DNA from: a bacterium
GTDB lineage: Bacteria > SZUA-182 > DTGQ01
DNA: 64,000 nucleotides
Reading direction: 5' to 3'
Assembly (NCBI GenBank): GCA_040755755.1
Contig: JBFLZW010000001.1
Coordinates: 1-64,000 of the forward strand
Shown: in pieces, positions 51,742-60,292 of the stretch
Numbering within the stretch: position 1 is the first letter of the stretch
How the letters are laid out: each line of letters opens with the position of its first letter
Program-made: the position numbers and the translations under genes
The notes under the pieces: generated by a model
Seen by the model: the letters and a program-made list of their open reading frames with translations, nothing else
Database searches by the model: none
Told to the model about the DNA's origin: nothing

Positions 51742-52533
51742 TCAAGGCTGCTCCGTCTGAAACCGTTCAGGATGGATGGCGCGGCAGCACTTGCATTTAA
51801 ACCGGAAATCCAGGCCGTGCTCAAGAATCAGATTCCGGTCAAAGAAGAAATCCTTCATCGAGCAATCCCGGATAATCTGGCCGCTGACCATGATCACTAC
51901 CCGCTGACAGATCTGAAAGAGGATAGGCAGATCATGGCTGATAATGATCTTGGTGCAGGGCAGGGAATTAATCAGGTCAAGGAGCACTTTTTCGTTCTGC
52001 GGGTCCAGATTGGCTGTCGGCTCGTCCATGATCGCTACTTTGGGATGCATGGCCAGAGTGGCGGCAATAGCTACCCGCTTCCTCTCACCACCGCTCAGAT
52101 GATGAGCGGGTTTCTGAAGAAGGTGATAAACATTCATGGTCCGGGCTGATTCGGCTACCCGGGCCTGAATTTCCCGGTCTGACAGTTTCATGTTAATTAA
52201 CCCGAATTCGATCTCCTCCCTGACAGTCGGACAAAAGAGCTGATCTGCGGGATCCTGAAATACCAGGCCGACCAGGTCACGGATGCGGTTCAGGGTGCGG
52301 GTGGAAACTTCGATGCCGTCAACGGCGACTGAACCGGACTGAGGGAGGTGAATGCCGATGAGGTGTTTGACCAGGGTCGATTTTCCTGCCCCATTCGGGC
52401 CGATAATGGCCACGGATTCTCCCTCGCGGATCTCGAGGTTAACACCATCCAGGGCCTTTTTCTGATTTCGGCTATAGGCAAAGGAAAGATCGTGGACGTG
52501 AATCAGCGCTTTTTGAGTCCTGTGAGCATCCAT
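51742..52533 (-). CDS. Nickel/cobalt ECF transporter ATPase (second copy)
   Basis: 263 residues of the CbiO/NikO type: Walker A GPNGAGKST, Q-loop VFQDPADQLF, signature HLSGGERKRVAIA, Walker B VAIMDEPTANLD and H-loop ISHDL. The C-terminal tail (about 240-255) contains KCKCCRAIHPE with Cys247, 249 and 250. It lies 6 bp after another ATPase gene with a similar tail. ECF transporters use two ATPase copies; here both are encoded, which may give a heterodimer. It is the last gene of the nik operon. Confidence 0.93.
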   Translation of the reverse strand: MDAHRTQKALIHVHDLSFAYSRNQKKALDGVNLEIREGESVAIIGPNGAGKSTLVKHLIGIHLPQSGSVAVDGIEVSTRTLNRIRDLVGLVFQDPADQLFCPTVREEIEFGLINMKLSDREIQARVAESARTMNVYHLLQKPAHHLSGGERKRVAIAATLAMHPKVAIMDEPTANLDPQNEKVLLDLINSLPCTKIIISHDLPILFQICQRVVIMVSGQIIRDCSMKDFFFDRNLILEHGLDFRFKCKCCRAIHPERFQTEQP

Positions 52534-52539
52534 AGGTTA

Positions 52540-53358
52540 TCATACACAGCTTGTTGAAGGTTCGGAAGTTTTTTCCATCGGGTACTCCCCGGTAAGGTAG
52601 TGATGATGGTCACGGTCCTGACAGCAATCGCACCGGAAGGTAAAATCCAGCCCATTGTTTCTGAGCAGATCGACATCGGAAATAAAGTCTTTCATGGAGA
52701 TAATCTGATCTACCTTTCCCCCCTTCATGATGACCACCTTTTGACAGGTTTGATAAAGAATGGGCAGATCATGACTGATCAGTATCATGGTAGCGGGGAG
52801 GCTGCGAAGGATATCGGTCATGATGGCTTCGTTTTTCGGATCGAGGTTACTGGTCGGCTCATCGAAAATCATGATTTTCGGCCGCATGGAGAGAACCGTG
52901 GCCATAGCTGCCCGCTTTCGCTGGCCAAAGCTGAGATCATGGGGTGGACGGTCCATCAGCTCCAGAAGTCCCATTTTATCCAGCGCCTCCCGAACCCTCT
53001 GCCTGACGAGTCCATCTTCCATGTCCATGTTGATTGGCCCGAAGGCCACGTCATCGTAAAGCGTAGAGCAAAAGAGCTGACTGTCCGGGTCCTGGAAGAC
53101 CATGCCCACCCGTGCCCGGATTTCCTTGAGGTTTTCCCTGGTAACCGCAAGGCCATCGACCATGATCTCTCCTTCCTCAGGCCGATAAATGCCATTGATA
53201 TGCTTGATCAGGGTAGACTTGCCCGATCCGTTCTTTCCTACCAGGGCAATGGTCTCACCCGCAAAGACTGTAAGGTCCACTCCTCGTAAAGCCACAGTTC
53301 CGTCAGGATAGGTGTAGTGAAGGTTTTTTATGGTAATTATCGGCGTTTTCTTTTCCAA
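52540..53358 (-). CDS. Nickel/cobalt ECF transporter ATPase (first copy)
   Basis: 272 residues with Walker A GKNGSGKST at 41-49, VFQDPDSQLF, Walker B IMIFDEPTSNLD and H-loop ISHDLPILYQTCQ. The signature is variant, LSFGQRKRAAMA, instead of LSGGQ. The C-terminal tail reads FRCDCCQDRDHHHYL (Cys243, 245, 246; His251-253), a likely metal-binding or sensing element. It follows nikQ after 2 bp. Its association with NikM, NikK and NikL points to nickel over cobalt. Confidence 0.93.
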   Translation of the reverse strand: MEKKTPIITIKNLHYTYPDGTVALRGVDLTVFAGETIALVGKNGSGKSTLIKHINGIYRPEEGEIMVDGLAVTRENLKEIRARVGMVFQDPDSQLFCSTLYDDVAFGPINMDMEDGLVRQRVREALDKMGLLELMDRPPHDLSFGQRKRAAMATVLSMRPKIMIFDEPTSNLDPKNEAIMTDILRSLPATMILISHDLPILYQTCQKVVIMKGGKVDQIISMKDFISDVDLLRNNGLDFTFRCDCCQDRDHHHYLTGEYPMEKTSEPSTSCV

Positions 53359-53360
53359 GA

Positions 53361-54146
53361 TCAGAACCCTCTGAAAAACCGGTCAAAGTAAATAATACCG
53401 AAAACCGTTATAAAAATCAAACTGCTCTTTATCAAGTCCCGGGGACGCGTCCGATAGTCAAAGCGGGTTTTCAGAGTACCCGTATACCCCCTGGCCAGCA
53501 TGGCCTGGTAAACATCCTCAGCCCGCTCGAAACTTCGCACCAGCAGCGTACCGACAAAATTCCCATAGGTCTTCAGGGTATGAAAATTGGTGGAGGGAGT
53601 GAATTTGCGAACCCTCATGGCCAGGGACATACGCTTTAACTCAGCCAGAAAAACAAAAACGTACCGGTAAGAAAAAAGGATCATCTGAATAATGCTGTTT
53701 GGAACCTTCAGATGCTCAAGGGCCTTGATCGATGTATCGAAGCGGCTGGTGCCAAACATGGGGACCACCAGGAGAACTATGGATACCGCCTTGAGATATA
53801 CCCTGCTGGCCAGAACCAGCCCGCGGGCATTGATTTCAAGAAAACCCAGGTGCGAGAAAAAGTACAGGGTATCACCCGGCTGTGCCTTGATGGTCAAGGG
53901 CATGACGAGGAAGAAAGGACCGATGAAGGTAGTCACTGCAGCCAGGCGCTTCAGGGAAAAGGAGAGGGGAATTCTGGTCAGCCGCAGCACAATGCATGAT
54001 ATCAGAAGGCAGCCCAAAATCGTCGGCAGACGCTGGGCTGAAGAAATGGTAAAGGCAAGAACGAGCAACGACAGGATTTTCAGGCGGGGATCCCAGGAAT
54101 GGATCGGGGATTTCAATTCCCAGTAACGATCGATATCCGGCCTCAT
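53361..54146 (-). CDS. ECF transporter transmembrane subunit (NikQ/CbiQ)
   Basis: 261 residues, CbiQ-type, with several hydrophobic helices (about 25-120 and the C-terminal FIFVTVFGIIYFD-like stretch). The cytoplasmic coupling helix region ARGYTGTLKTR contains the conserved A-R-G motif that docks on the ATPases. It is 2 bp from the first ATPase gene and 75 bp after the small membrane gene. Together with NikM and the ATPases it forms the translocating complex. Confidence 0.92.
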   Translation of the reverse strand: MRPDIDRYWELKSPIHSWDPRLKILSLLVLAFTISSAQRLPTILGCLLISCIVLRLTRIPLSFSLKRLAAVTTFIGPFFLVMPLTIKAQPGDTLYFFSHLGFLEINARGLVLASRVYLKAVSIVLLVVPMFGTSRFDTSIKALEHLKVPNSIIQMILFSYRYVFVFLAELKRMSLAMRVRKFTPSTNFHTLKTYGNFVGTLLVRSFERAEDVYQAMLARGYTGTLKTRFDYRTRPRDLIKSSLIFITVFGIIYFDRFFRGF

Positions 54147-54221
54147 GACTCTATTCCCTTGTGCATGACTCAGTCTCCTTCGTGGTGAGTTTATTCCGGG
54201 TAATAGCGCTCCTGCCGAGGC

Positions 54222-54428
54222 TCAGTGATCGTTGTCCTCGTGGTGAAAAATTTCAATAATCCCCCAGGTGATCAGGGCAATTCCGAGAAGAACGAAAATG
54301 AGATAATAAGTTGGCAACTCGATACGGGTCACTCCCAAAACCTGGCTGCTCTTTTCAAGAGCATAAACCACCTGTGCCCCTCCGGGAAAATCAAGAATCG
54401 AGAGAAACAGAAGAATTAAGGCAATCAT
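54222..54428 (-). CDS. Small His/Asp-tailed membrane protein of the nik operon
   Basis: 68 residues: a hydrophobic N-terminus (MIALILLFLSIL), a periplasmic loop, a second helix (about 41-62, YYLIFVLLGIALITWGIIEI) and a tail HHEDNDH. It overlaps nikM by 38 bp. Its size and place resemble the N component (NikN/CbiN), but I see no sequence proof. The acidic/His tail could bind metal. It may be a degenerate or alternative N subunit. Confidence 0.6.
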   Translation of the reverse strand: MIALILLFLSILDFPGGAQVVYALEKSSQVLGVTRIELPTYYLIFVLLGIALITWGIIEIFHHEDNDH

Positions 54429-55038
54429 TTTTCAATCTGACTCCAATAAGGTCTGGTTTTACTTTCAAGAGAAAAGCCACGGCGACTCCGGTCACCGCAG
54501 CCTCGATGATTATTACTGGTACATGGGCGGCCAGGGCAACCTTGGCCACGCCCAGGAAATTTTCCCCTGCTGTGACAAGAAGTAAAGCAAGTATTATGCC
54601 AGCCAAAAGCGTTCCCAGTGCTCCGCACAGGGCACCGGCAGCGATGATCAGCTTGCGGTTGTTCGAGCGCCTGACCTGATGGAATATCAAGCCGGCAGTC
54701 AAAGCCGGGATCCCCATCATCAGGGTATTGGCTCCGATCGTGGTCAGCCCTCCGTGCTGAAACAAAAGGGCCTGGAGGATGAGGCCGAGCATGATTGACG
54801 GAAAGGCCATGGCTCCCAGGGTAACTCCCACAAGACCCGGCAGGATCAGGTGCACACTGGTAGGTCCAAGGGGCACACTGATGATCGAAGCTACAAAAAA
54901 AACCGAAGTCATGACCGCAATCTTGGGAAGGTCCTCAGATTCCATCGTTTTCCTGATACAGATGGCTGCTGCCCCGATGGCGACCAGGTAACCTCCGATG
55001 CAGACCGGATTGGATAATACTCCATCAGAAATGTGCAT
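54391..55038 (-). CDS. nikM: Substrate-specific ECF subunit NikM/CbiM
   Basis: 215 residues starting MHISDGVLS; the N-terminal Met-His-x-x-Asp-Gly is the metal-binding end of CbiM/NikM proteins. Further motifs: GPTSVHLILPGLVG and LQALLFQHGGLTTIGANTL. About six transmembrane helices. Nickel specificity is inferred from the linked NikK/NikL components. The start is confirmed by the conserved N-terminus. Confidence 0.93.
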   Translation of the reverse strand: MHISDGVLSNPVCIGGYLVAIGAAAICIRKTMESEDLPKIAVMTSVFFVASIISVPLGPTSVHLILPGLVGVTLGAMAFPSIMLGLILQALLFQHGGLTTIGANTLMMGIPALTAGLIFHQVRRSNNRKLIIAAGALCGALGTLLAGIILALLLVTAGENFLGVAKVALAAHVPVIIIEAAVTGVAVAFLLKVKPDLIGVRLKNDCLNSSVSLDS

Positions 55039-55060
55039 AACCGCTCCTTATCAAATTAGT

Positions 55061-55187
55061 GGCCAGTGGCCAGTGGCCAGTGGTCAGTAAGAAACTGAAA
55101 ACTGGTAATTTCTCCGCTCATGTGTGTTATGCAGCACACAGGTAAAAACCTTCAATCCCGTCATTCCCGCGAAGGCGCGGGAATGAC
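55061..55187. repeat. GGCCAGTGG tandem and GTCATTCCCGCG palindrome
   Basis: In the gap between nikL and nikM. At 55061-55088 the unit GGCCAGTGG/GGTCAGT repeats four times; related words occur at 48122-48141. At 55160-55187 a perfect 12-bp inverted repeat GTCATTCCCGCG has a 4-base loop, a type of intergenic palindrome seen in many bacterial genomes. It may form a stem in the nik transcript. Confidence 0.6.
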
Positions 55188-55238
55188 AAAGAATGAATGC
55201 AGTGGCTATCCCGGATGAGCGAGCTTCTTTTTCAAGGC

Positions 55239-55916
55239 TTAGGCCTTCTTCTTGGTAAAGAACAGTATCAGGCCAACGAGGCCGAAAATATAACCGATCC
55301 CGCCAAAAATCTGAGTAGGAGATACTTTTTCCTGCTGGGCCCTGGCCAGCTCCCGAATGATCGGAGCCAGCTTCTGGTCCAGGGACTGATCGATAATTTT
55401 TTTGATTTCCTGGACATCCACCTGCCCGGAGGCCGGGCCGGTACTGACTTCGGCGCTGGCAGGCTGGCCGCTCTCCTGCGGGGCTGCAACTTCGGATGTC
55501 CCCTGGCCGCCCTGAACAGTGCCTGACCCGCCTGCCGCTCCTTCAGTGGATGCAGCGGTGCCGGTAATACCCGACAGTTCTTCGGCTGAGAGGAGGTAGC
55601 TGTTCTTATGGCCCATGGTGGCAATCAGGACGATCTTTAAATTATCCTTCTTGGGAGGGACAAAATTGAATTTTCCTTCCCTGTCGGTGGTGCCGGTGAG
55701 AAGCTTGTTCTCCTGACTGTCGTAAATCTCTATGGTTCCTCCCTCAACTTTGCGGCCATCGGGAAAGTAGCTCTCCGTATAAACCTGATTTCCTTCCACA
55801 TAAGCAAAGATGTTCACTTTATGGGCAAAGGAGGTTGAGCTTATGATCAGCAGGATGAAGGTGAAGGCTGCAAATCCGAGGAACTTTGTGCCTTGAGCAG
55901 CGAGGAATTTGTTCAT
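55239..55916 (-). CDS. nikL: NikL-like periplasmic/membrane component of nickel importer
   Basis: 225 residues: Sec signal at 1-31 (ends SFAH), a small beta-sandwich domain (about 33-120; IFAYVEGNQVYTESYFPDG), a Gly/Ser/Ala-rich linker (120-165), a helical segment (VDVQEIKKIIDQSLDQKLAPII) and a C-terminal transmembrane helix (about 205-222) with a KKKA end. This domain order fits the NikL partner of NikKLMQO systems, where NikK and NikL replace NikN. The ATG has GAAGGAG upstream. The linker and anchor would hold the periplasmic domain close to NikM. Confidence 0.8.
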   Translation of the reverse strand: MNKFLAAQGTKFLGFAAFTFILLIISSTSFAHKVNIFAYVEGNQVYTESYFPDGRKVEGGTIEIYDSQENKLLTGTTDREGKFNFVPPKKDNLKIVLIATMGHKNSYLLSAEELSGITGTAASTEGAAGGSGTVQGGQGTSEVAAPQESGQPASAEVSTGPASGQVDVQEIKKIIDQSLDQKLAPIIRELARAQQEKVSPTQIFGGIGYIFGLVGLILFFTKKKA

Positions 55917-56045
55917 AGATTATCTCCTTCAAAAATGCAGTCCTGGTGGGGCATATGCTGCCCCACCATTCTGTAAGGCATTGCATCATTCATGAAAGAT
56001 AATTGCATCATTCATGAAAGATAAATGTAAGACAGGTCATGTCCT

Positions 56046-56855
56046 TTATTTCATGGCTGCGGCTTTTACCCAGTATACGGCACCGATTTCGACGGATTTT
56101 GATTTGCCGTCCGGCCCCTTGATTTTCTCAGAACCCTCGTTGAGGGCGGCAAATCCCCACCATCCAGCTTTGGGCATGGCGTAGGTGAACACACCATTTT
56201 TGTCCGTCTTGACGACCTGGGTTACATAGGGATCGGAAGGAGTTGGAAGAACTCCACCTTCGGCAGCTTCATTGAGATATTCGACCTCCACATCACAATT
56301 CGGGACCGGCTTGCCATCAACCAGTACTAAGCCGGTAAAGACATTTCCTGCCCAGAATCCGTAGGGTCTGGTCAGAGGAACGATTTCCGTTTTTAAGCCT
56401 ACCGGCTTATCCCATCCCTCTTCCAGTCCCAGCGCATCGACACAAACCTTGGTGTAGTGGATGATAAAACAGTCCTCAGCCGGTTCCCAATAGGGGGCAG
56501 GTTCAACATAAAAGGTATAGTCACCGGGTCTCTTAATTGTATAATCGGCTTTCCAGAAGGTAAACTCCTGTTTCTGGTCTGTCCATTTTCCCCTGGCAGA
56601 ATTCAGACTGCCCAGAAGATCGCTTTTCTGGCCGCCAACCATAACCCCGAACTGCTTGGGTTTGGCCATTTCCATGTAGTGTCCTTCGTGGGGATGAATG
56701 AACTTTACTTCGAGCTGGATGGTCTTTTTATCCTCCTGGGTGATGATATCATCCGAAGGTTTTACTACTCCGAAATGGGCAGAAGCCAAATTGGCTGCCA
56801 ACAAGGCGAATACCAAAACACTGATACTGAAACCTGCTTTTTTCCCTTGGTTCAT
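56046..56855 (-). CDS. nikK: NikK-like DUF4198 nickel-uptake component
   Basis: 269 residues from the ATG at 56855, with GGGGAG six bases upstream; the longer frame upstream overlaps non-coding sequence. A signal peptide (about 8-28) ends [10 protein letters not shown]. The DUF4198 body has [10 protein letters not shown], a His-rich metal-binding segment, then [15 protein letters not shown] and [10 protein letters not shown] near the C-terminus. DUF4198 proteins next to ECF metal transporters bind metal in the periplasm. First gene of the nik operon. Confidence 0.85.
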   Translation of the reverse strand: MNQGKKAGFSISVLVFALLAANLASAHFGVVKPSDDIITQEDKKTIQLEVKFIHPHEGHYMEMAKPKQFGVMVGGQKSDLLGSLNSARGKWTDQKQEFTFWKADYTIKRPGDYTFYVEPAPYWEPAEDCFIIHYTKVCVDALGLEEGWDKPVGLKTEIVPLTRPYGFWAGNVFTGLVLVDGKPVPNCDVEVEYLNEAAEGGVLPTPSDPYVTQVVKTDKNGVFTYAMPKAGWWGFAALNEGSEKIKGPDGKSKSVEIGAVYWVKAAAMK

Positions 56856-56994
56856 GATGAACTCCCCCAATAGGTTTTTCATAGTCAATATTCCCGTTTT
56901 CCGGAATTGTCTGGATAGAAACGCCACCATACCGAGAATTAAACCCTGCCTGATAGATTATCTTGCTCAGACCACCTCCTTTTTCGAAAAAAAA

Positions 56995-57037
56995 ACCACG
57001 AAAGTCCTTACTGCATTTTTATCAGGACCTTCGTGGT
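56995..57037 (-). terminator. Hairpin with T9 tract upstream of nikK
   Basis: Stem ACCACGAAAGTCCT with its near-complement AGGACCTTCGTGGT and a 15-base loop. On the minus strand it is followed by nine T residues, so it is an intrinsic terminator for minus transcripts. It lies about 140 nt before the nikK start, and the slp gene ends 239 bp further upstream. It could end the slp transcript or act as an attenuator in the nik leader. Confidence 0.75.
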
Positions 57038-57275
57038 TCCTATTTTTTATCGATACTAAAAGCGTGTACTGACCTGCCCTAATGGAAAAAACTCTTGTTT
57101 GTCACGCTGGCTTCCTGCCAGCATTTCCTTCCACTGTACATACAGGCTGAATTAATTATTACCTCGACTCAGGAATTCTGTCAAGGGAATTCTTCAATCT
57201 TCAGATGTTCCCCATCTTGTATGAAAGCCTCCGTAACTCCCCTCCCCCCTGAGGGGGGATGCCTGGGTGGGGGTG

Positions 57276-57749
57276 TTAGTAATAATAATACTGGCTTATT
57301 TCATCCGGCTTCCAAAGGTGTATTTCCCGGGCATTCAAGTACGGATAACGATATTCGATTTTGCCAAGTGGCATTACTTTCTCTCCCTCGATAATTCCGG
57401 CAACCGTAATTATTTCCCCTTTTCCGTAAACAGCCGGATCCAGAAACCCCTGATAAATTACCAGGAACCGCCCTTCGGGCTTGCTGTCTCGAAGTGGCTG
57501 CTCAGAGCGGTCAAGAGGTTTTTGCAAAACTGTTACCAGGGTACCTTCCGGCAGATTCTGAGTCTCGATAATCTGCCCTCCCCAGATCACCATGATTCCC
57601 CGGTATCGTTCAGGATTTTGAGCGATCCACTGAAACGGGATATTTTTAGCAGCCAGTCTGCGGGATTCATGCGAGATCACATGGGCACACCCGGCGATAA
57701 GGAGAGCCACGAGGGTAAAGAACAGGAGAAACCTGTTATGTTTTTTCAT
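57276..57749 (-). CDS. Slp-family outer-membrane lipoprotein
   Basis: 157 residues with a lipobox LIAGC (Cys21) and the Slp fold: VIWGGQIIETQNLPEGTLVTVLQKPLD and RFLVIYQGFLDPAVYGKGEIITVAG. Slp proteins are starvation- or stationary-phase-inducible outer-membrane lipoproteins in E. coli. It is flanked by the divergent lexA-like gene and the nik operon. The C-terminus is a run of Tyr (SQYYYY), likely just past the domain. A short repeat follows its stop. Confidence 0.9.
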   Translation of the reverse strand: MKKHNRFLLFFTLVALLIAGCAHVISHESRRLAAKNIPFQWIAQNPERYRGIMVIWGGQIIETQNLPEGTLVTVLQKPLDRSEQPLRDSKPEGRFLVIYQGFLDPAVYGKGEIITVAGIIEGEKVMPLGKIEYRYPYLNAREIHLWKPDEISQYYYY

Positions 57750-57840
57750 CGTAACTTCACCTCCCTAGTTCGATTATAGCACCTTTTGATGGTTTCAAGG
57801 TAGAGACAAGAGAAAATTTCACCAGTGGCTCTTTTTCCTC

Positions 57841-57870
57841 TTGACATACCACTCGTACGAGTGGTATTTT
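57841..57870 (+). promoter_or_regulatory. lexA-like promoter with perfect 22-bp operator palindrome
   Basis: TTGACA (57841-57846), an 18-bp spacer and TATTTT (57865-57870) form a consensus-like sigma70 promoter. The palindrome 57846-57867, with half-site ATACCACTCGT, fills the spacer and touches both boxes, so a bound repressor would block RNA polymerase. The -10 box ends 6 bases before the ATG, so transcription probably starts at or next to the A of the ATG. Confidence 0.85.
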
Positions 57871-57876
57871 TGACGA

Positions 57877-58476
57877 ATGAAAGATCTGACTCCTATCCAG
57901 AAGTATCTCTTAGGGATTATTCAGCAATATAATGACGAAGGAAAGCCTGCTCCGACCTACCGGGAGTTGTGCCGTCAATTCGGCTGGACATCCACGGCCA
58001 CAGTCAGAGATCATCTGAAGGCTCTGGAAAGAAAAGGCTATCTTCACTTATCAGGGGGGCGCGCCCGTTCTCTCGAAATCGTCCGCTCACCCGGCAAGCT
58101 TCTGCTTGAATTCTCTCTCTCTTCTCCGATATCTGCTCATCCTCCTGATGATGCAGGAGGGTTTCACATTGTAAAAAACAACCGGAAATGCTATGCGGTC
58201 CGGGTATCTGACAGTTATGTGGAGGAGTTTGGCATCGGACAGGGAGACCTGGCCGTCATTAATACGGAAAGGGATTTCAGGGAAGGGGATATTATCCTGA
58301 TTGAGTTCGACACCGACCAGGTTTTTCGGCGGATTCAGATGCAGATGGGGCGAGCCGCGCTCTATGATTTTCTTACCCGGAAAACAGAGAGCTTTTTAGC
58401 CAGTCAGGAGCATGTTATCGGTGTTGTAGTCGGGTTTATCAGGTATCTGAATATAGATTTTTTCAACAATAAGTAA
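57877..58476 (+). CDS. LexA-like transcriptional repressor
   Basis: 199 residues: an N-terminal winged-helix LexA DNA-binding domain (LTPIQKYLLGIIQQYNDEG, TYRELCRQFGWTSTATVRDHL) and a C-terminal S24-like domain. The Ser of the dyad is kept (Ser113 in RVSDSYVEEFGIGQGD), but the Lys expected in the TVKRF-like motif is Phe150 (QVFRRI). A DAGG stretch at 92-95 could be a cleavage site. Without the Lys, autoproteolysis is doubtful. It most likely binds the palindrome in its own promoter. Confidence 0.85.
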   Translation: MKDLTPIQKYLLGIIQQYNDEGKPAPTYRELCRQFGWTSTATVRDHLKALERKGYLHLSGGRARSLEIVRSPGKLLLEFSLSSPISAHPPDDAGGFHIVKNNRKCYAVRVSDSYVEEFGIGQGDLAVINTERDFREGDIILIEFDTDQVFRRIQMQMGRAALYDFLTRKTESFLASQEHVIGVVVGFIRYLNIDFFNNK

Positions 58477-58524
58477 GGTAAAGCGCACAAGCTGTAACAT
58501 AATATAACTTTAATGGAGGGTAAA

Positions 58525-58821
58525 ATGCCGGTATACGAGTATAGATGCAAAGACTGTGGTTGTACTTTTGAGGCTGAGCAGCGAATTATTGATCCGCCTC
58601 TGAATGCCTGCCGGATGTGCGGCGGATCTGTCGAGCGGCTTATTTCCCGCTCCTCTTTCGTCCTGAAGGGAGACGGGTGGTATGTATCCGAACATCCTTC
58701 AACCGCCAGGAAGAAAGCCCTGGAAAAGGAAAAGAAGCCGAATGGCACATCGGACAGCACGGGTGGAGACAAGATCAAAGAAGCATCATCATGCCCGGCT
58801 CCGACCGCAACTCCAGCTTGA
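58525..58821 (+). CDS. FmdB-family zinc-ribbon protein
   Basis: 98 residues from the ATG at 58525, with GGAGGG upstream. The FmdB core MPVYEYRCKDCGCTFE carries one CxxC and CRMCGG the second, forming a zinc ribbon (residues 1-45). The C-terminal half is Lys/Ser/Thr-rich and probably disordered. FmdB-type proteins are small putative regulators of unknown detail. A strong terminator follows. Confidence 0.9.
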   Translation: MPVYEYRCKDCGCTFEAEQRIIDPPLNACRMCGGSVERLISRSSFVLKGDGWYVSEHPSTARKKALEKEKKPNGTSDSTGGDKIKEASSCPAPTATPA

Positions 58822-58901
58822 ATCAGGGACCAGTAAAAGCAAGTGGTCAGTGAAGAGGAGTTAAAAGGCAGAAAGACCGATAGTCCTTATCGAGAATCGA
58901 A

Positions 58902-58942
58902 GATCGGGGGCTGGCGCATTCTCTGTGCGCCAGCCCCCGATC
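58902..58942. terminator. 17-bp perfect GC-rich hairpin
   Basis: Stem GATCGGGGGCTGGCGCA with a 7-base loop, between the FmdB-like gene (+) and the Gly/Tyr-rich gene (-), both of which end here. No long T-run is present on the plus strand (CCCTTTAC), so it may act through stem strength or in both directions. Confidence 0.75.
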
Positions 58943-58983
58943 CCTTTACTGCACGGTGTCTGTTTTTCAGCTCTTAAGCGAAA

Positions 58984-59769
58984 TCATACAACAGGTGCAC
59001 CCAAGGTAGCATTAAAGCTTCCGGTATCGATAACCGAGGAGCTATTCGTCATGGTATAGGTACCGGTCATGGTCGTGGTTGAGGTCAGTGTGCCGACTAT
59101 ATCAAGACCAATGGTCTGGCTGCCGATACCAATACCTGCTCCATCGAGGAAAATCTGGGCGTTCAATTGAGTACCAGTAACATCAACCAGGGCTCCAAGA
59201 TAGGGGTTACCCAGCAACTGGACGTAGCCGCTCAGAGTTCCAAAAAGCGGGTCCGCGACCAGGTTAAGAGTTATGGGGCCGTTGACCAGGCCTGATGTCC
59301 AGGTTCCTGACCAGGTACCGGTCTGCTCAGTACCTGCCGGAACGCCAGCATTAAATAAATTGGGGAACAGAGAATTGTACAGCCCGGCCACGCCAAGCAT
59401 CGGAGCGATTTGCAGGAAAGGCACCTGATAGGATAATCCTGTTCCTGTCGGGATCGAATAATACATATTCTGTAACCCAAAGGGATTGTACAGGCCGCCA
59501 TACAATCCGCCATAGAGGCCGCCGCCGTACAGTCCATAGAGGCCGCCGTACAGGCCATAGAGGCCGCCATAAAGGCCGCTCATGCCATAAAGGCCGCCCA
59601 TCAGGCCATAGAGGCCGCCGCCGTACAGGCCATAGAGGCCGCCATATATTCCGCCATACAATCCACCCAGGCCATAATAGGCATGGGCTGTTCTCTGTAA
59701 TCCAGCAAATACCAAAACGACTAAGAATAAGGGAACCATCAGGGAAATTTTAACCTTAGACAGACTCAT
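58984..59769 (-). CDS. Secreted Gly/Leu/Tyr-repeat protein (paralogue of 41264-42115)
   Basis: 261 residues from the ATG at 59769. AGGAGG lies about a dozen bases upstream and is shared with a 7-codon out-of-frame mini-ORF (MSCYESV). A signal peptide (about 3-31, ending TAHA) precedes a dense GGLYGGLYGLYGG repeat (about 33-90), then the module GLQNMYYSI, YQVPFLQIAPMLG and LFPNLF that is also in the 41264 gene. The C-terminal 130 residues (TWTSGLVNGPITLNLV, and repeated DVTG/TMTGTYTM patterns) look like a beta-rich domain. Probably a surface or matrix protein; no named family recognised. Confidence 0.82.
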   Translation of the reverse strand: MSLSKVKISLMVPLFLVVLVFAGLQRTAHAYYGLGGLYGGIYGGLYGLYGGGLYGLMGGLYGMSGLYGGLYGLYGGLYGLYGGGLYGGLYGGLYNPFGLQNMYYSIPTGTGLSYQVPFLQIAPMLGVAGLYNSLFPNLFNAGVPAGTEQTGTWSGTWTSGLVNGPITLNLVADPLFGTLSGYVQLLGNPYLGALVDVTGTQLNAQIFLDGAGIGIGSQTIGLDIVGTLTSTTTMTGTYTMTNSSSVIDTGSFNATLGAPVV

Positions 59770-60292
59770 AGCAGGACATTCCTCCTTCTCTCCCAACCCG
59801 CAGTTGTAAGAACATGAATATGCAAATACTTGTTATACTGGAGAAACATAAGAACATAGAGTATAGATACAATTGTATTGCGCGGATACTCACCTCCTTA
59901 ACCTGATCTGAATTAAATACTGGCTCCTGTCTGAAATCACAAGCAGCCAATAATCGAGCTATAATGGACCTCCAGCAAATTAACTCTCCGGAACCATTTT
60001 TGGCATTGATTCATAACAGGGATAAGCAACTTCCATGCCTGAAAGAAGATAGGCACAAACAAAAAGGATGATGAAAGGATCATACGCGGAAAAGCCTTGC
60101 AGCCCATAAAAGTCTTAACCGCTCGAAAGAGACACTACCAGAATAAAGCAAGCAGGACCAAGGGAAAGGGATCATGAAAGAAAAGGTCAGGATAGGACCT
60201 GACAGGGGGCAGGGTGGAACTTGGTTCAGGATATCAAAGGGTTGCAGCAGCATAAAAAGTATGTGGCGAGTGTATAAGCTTTACATATTCTT
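59770..60292. other. Intergenic region upstream of the Gly/Tyr-rich gene
   Basis: About 520 bp that should carry the promoter and leader of the minus-strand Gly/Tyr-rich gene. It is AT-rich and I see no gene, hairpin or repeat that I can support. Confidence 0.4.
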
